From Cellvibrionaceae bacterium (GTDB lineage Bacteria; Pseudomonadota; Gammaproteobacteria; Pseudomonadales; Cellvibrionaceae), in NCBI GenBank assembly GCA_027012915.1, contig JALUYN010000071.1, positions 1 through 20,983 on the forward strand: 20,983 nt of DNA, given 5' to 3'. Positions 19,333 through 20,983 of this stretch are shown here, piece after piece. Each line of letters opens with the position of its first letter. Position 1 is the first letter of the stretch. Position numbers and translations under genes: made by a program. Below the pieces are notes generated by a model. The model made no database searches and was not told the DNA's origin. It saw nothing but the letters and a program-made list of their open reading frames with translations.

Positions 19333-19848
19333 TCAAGCTTCGCCGGAGGCTATTCTAGCAATTTCCTGAGCGACAGCTCGAGGGCTTCTTCGATCGGTTT
19401 TCACAACGTAGTCGGAAACCTCGCGATAAATGGGATCGCGCAACTCCATCAACTCTCGTATTTTTGCCTCGGGATCATCGACCTGCAACAACGGCCGCTT
19501 TTTATCTTTCGCCGTCCTCTCCAACAACTGATCGATCGACGCCATCAAATAGAACGCCTTGCCAAAGCGATTAATCAAGGTGCGATTCTCGGGCTTCAAC
19601 ACAATACCGCCCCCCGTAGCCAAAACTACCGGCTGCCCTTGCAACACATCCTGAAGCACAGCGCTCTCACGTTGGCGAAACCCTTCCTCGCCTTCCACAT
19701 CAAAAATCCACGGAATATCGGCGCCAGTGCGCTCTTCAATAACTCGATCAGTATCAACGAAAGGAAGGTGTAACTGTCCCGCTAACAAGCGGCCAATTGT
19801 AGACTTGCCGGCCCCCATGGGGCCGACAAGGATAATGGTGGTCTGCAT
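19333..19848 (-). CDS. aroK: Shikimate kinase
   Basis: AroK phosphorylates shikimate at the 3-hydroxyl with ATP. The 171-residue product has the normal size. The Walker A loop GPMGAGKST is at 9-17. Asp32 and Asp34 (FVDTDRVIEERTG), the Arg in FRQRESAVL, and the TGGGIV loop near 79-84 bind shikimate and Mg-ATP. AKDKKRPLLQ is the mobile lid. The ATG lies 4 nt after the pilQ stop, so translation is probably coupled and the gene belongs to the pil operon. The pilQ-aroK-aroB order is common in gammaproteobacteria. Confidence 0.98.
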   Translation of the reverse strand: MQTTIILVGPMGAGKSTIGRLLAGQLHLPFVDTDRVIEERTGADIPWIFDVEGEEGFRQRESAVLQDVLQGQPVVLATGGGIVLKPENRTLINRFGKAFYLMASIDQLLERTAKDKKRPLLQVDDPEAKIRELMELRDPIYREVSDYVVKTDRRSPRAVAQEIARIASGEA

Positions 19849-19852
19849 GAAC

Positions 19853-20983
19853 TTACTTAATCAAACCATCAGTAAGGATTTTTGGAGTAATAAAGATCAG
19901 CAACTCGGACTTCTCTTCATCTTTGATATCCTTGCGGAACAGTCGGCCCAGATAAGGCAGATCACCCAGGAAAGGAACCTTACTCTCACCTTCAACCACT
20001 TCAGTCTCATAGATACCACCCAGAACTACGGTCTGACCATCGCCCACCAACACCTGAGTATCCAATTCTGTTACATCGATCGCAGGAATATTACCTACTG
20101 TAACAGAGCTTACGGAGTCCTTGTTGATCGACACATCCATAATAATGTGATCATCAGGAGTAATCTGCGGCGTTACTCGAAGCTCCAACACCGCCTCTTT
20201 AAATGAGGTAGATGTCGCACCACTGGCAGAAGCTTCCAAATAAGGAATTTCAGTACCAGACTGAATATGCGCCTCCTGCTTATCACCGGTGATTACTTTG
20301 GGCTGCGAAACAATCTCACCCAGACCATTTTCTTGCAGTGCGCTCAACTCAATACCCAAAAGCACATTGTCGGTAATGATGTTCCAGGAGATCGCACCAA
20401 AGGCATCAGCAACACCAAGATCAACCAAATTAGAATCTGTCAAATTACGTTCATCATCAGATATGCCATCGCCATCTGTATCGCGGAAGACCTCCTCAGG
20501 ACCACCGCCATCACCATTAACCAAACCCTCTAAGCGGCCTGTAGCTTCATATTTGTGTTTGCCGTTTTTGGAGGAGGTAGCGAAATCACCGGCAATTCTA
20601 ACACCCAGCTCTTTCTTGAAATCCGTATCAGCGATAACAATACGCGCTTCAATCATCACCTGACGAATGGGGATATCAATCTGATCTACCAATTTACGGA
20701 ATGCGGAAATTTTCTCTGCAGTATCCGTCAGAATGATCGAGTTGGTGCGCTCATCTACAATCGCACTGCCGCGCTCCGACAAGATACTCTTCGTACTGGT
20801 GCCATCATCATCAGCACCGTCTTCGTCATCCACATTGAACAAGTCAAAGAGCTCACGCGCGTTAGCGTAGCGGATGCGAATATACTCAGTCTGCAGAGGA
20901 GCCAATTCTTCAAGTTGCTTCTTGGTCTCAATTTCCTGGCGCTCGCGCTCGGCAATTTCCGCCGCTGGAGCGACCATCAGAAC
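19853..20983 (-). CDS. pilQ: Type IV pilus secretin PilQ, C-terminal part
   Basis: PilQ forms the outer-membrane ring through which type IV pili pass. The frame is open to the window edge, so only the last 376 residues are visible; the N-terminal AMIN and N0 regions lie outside. Visible are a VAPAAEIAERERQE linker, an N1-type domain (YIRIRYANARELFDL, SAIVDERTNSIILTDT, VDQIDIPIRQVMIEARIV), and the secretin core (LSALQENGLGEIVSQPKVIT, VLVGDGQTVVLGGIYE, VPFLGDLPYLGRLFR, ELLIFITPKIL). Two acidic insertions stand out: DDEDGADDDG in the N1 region, and a calcium-loop-like DTDGDGISDDE at 20450-20482. The stop is 4 nt before aroK. Confidence 0.96.
   Translation of the reverse strand, partial: VLMVAPAAEIAERERQEIETKKQLEELAPLQTEYIRIRYANARELFDLFNVDDEDGADDDGTSTKSILSERGSAIVDERTNSIILTDTAEKISAFRKLVDQIDIPIRQVMIEARIVIADTDFKKELGVRIAGDFATSSKNGKHKYEATGRLEGLVNGDGGGPEEVFRDTDGDGISDDERNLTDSNLVDLGVADAFGAISWNIITDNVLLGIELSALQENGLGEIVSQPKVITGDKQEAHIQSGTEIPYLEASASGATSTSFKEAVLELRVTPQITPDDHIIMDVSINKDSVSSVTVGNIPAIDVTELDTQVLVGDGQTVVLGGIYETEVVEGESKVPFLGDLPYLGRLFRKDIKDEEKSELLIFITPKILTDGLIK

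Overview
The window looks like a piece of a gammaproteobacterial chromosome, probably from the Pseudomonadales/Cellvibrionales side. This rests on protein resemblance and gene order recalled from memory, not on a search. Base composition is roughly balanced and coding density is high. No stretch of 300 bases lacks a gene; the longest gaps are 1-255, 2313-2556 and 16374-16613. I see no tRNA, rRNA, CRISPR array, transposase, phage gene or toxin-antitoxin pair. Almost everything is housekeeping, and I found no convincing undescribed multi-gene system.

Left part (1-2556). A pair of facing REP-like palindromes (about 71-163) and a strong terminator hairpin (185-231) lie downstream of a minus-strand ribosomal protein operon: rpsF (S6), rpsR (S18), a polytopic membrane protein of unknown function, and rplI (L9). 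A good sigma70 promoter (2434-2462) sits upstream of rpsF. Between promoter and start codon the leader can fold into a structure that may act as an S6:S18 autoregulatory element.

Middle part (2557-9172). On the plus strand come a YaiI/UPF0178 protein and a small unknown protein. The oligoribonuclease gene orn is on the minus strand, divergent from a plus-strand run of rsgA (ribosome-assembly GTPase), an HDOD-plus-GAF-like signalling protein whose GTG start lies 4 nt after the rsgA stop, and psd (phosphatidylserine decarboxylase). Converging on psd is a minus-strand HD-GYP-family gene whose key metal-binding residues are substituted, so it is probably not an active c-di-GMP phosphodiesterase.

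Right part (9312-20983), all on the minus strand. Reading in the direction of transcription from the right edge: the C-terminal part of the type IV pilus secretin gene pilQ, then aroK and aroB (shikimate pathway), a DamX-like ATPase/SPOR protein with a perfect 9 x 9-bp tandem repeat, gltB and gltD (glutamate synthase), and hemE (haem synthesis). This order matches the pilQ-aroK-aroB-(SPOR protein)-gltB-gltD-hemE order of pseudomonads. gltB has its own promoter region, where a sigma70-type promoter overlaps a sequence closely resembling a sigma54 -24/-12 element, which would fit nitrogen control. An intrinsic terminator (10422-10445) separates gltD from hemE.

The observations most worth a second look are the degenerate HD-GYP protein, the dual-type gltB promoter, the in-frame VEP repeat in the SPOR protein, the rpsF leader, a calcium-loop-like insertion in PilQ, and the HDOD-GAF gene coupled to rsgA.
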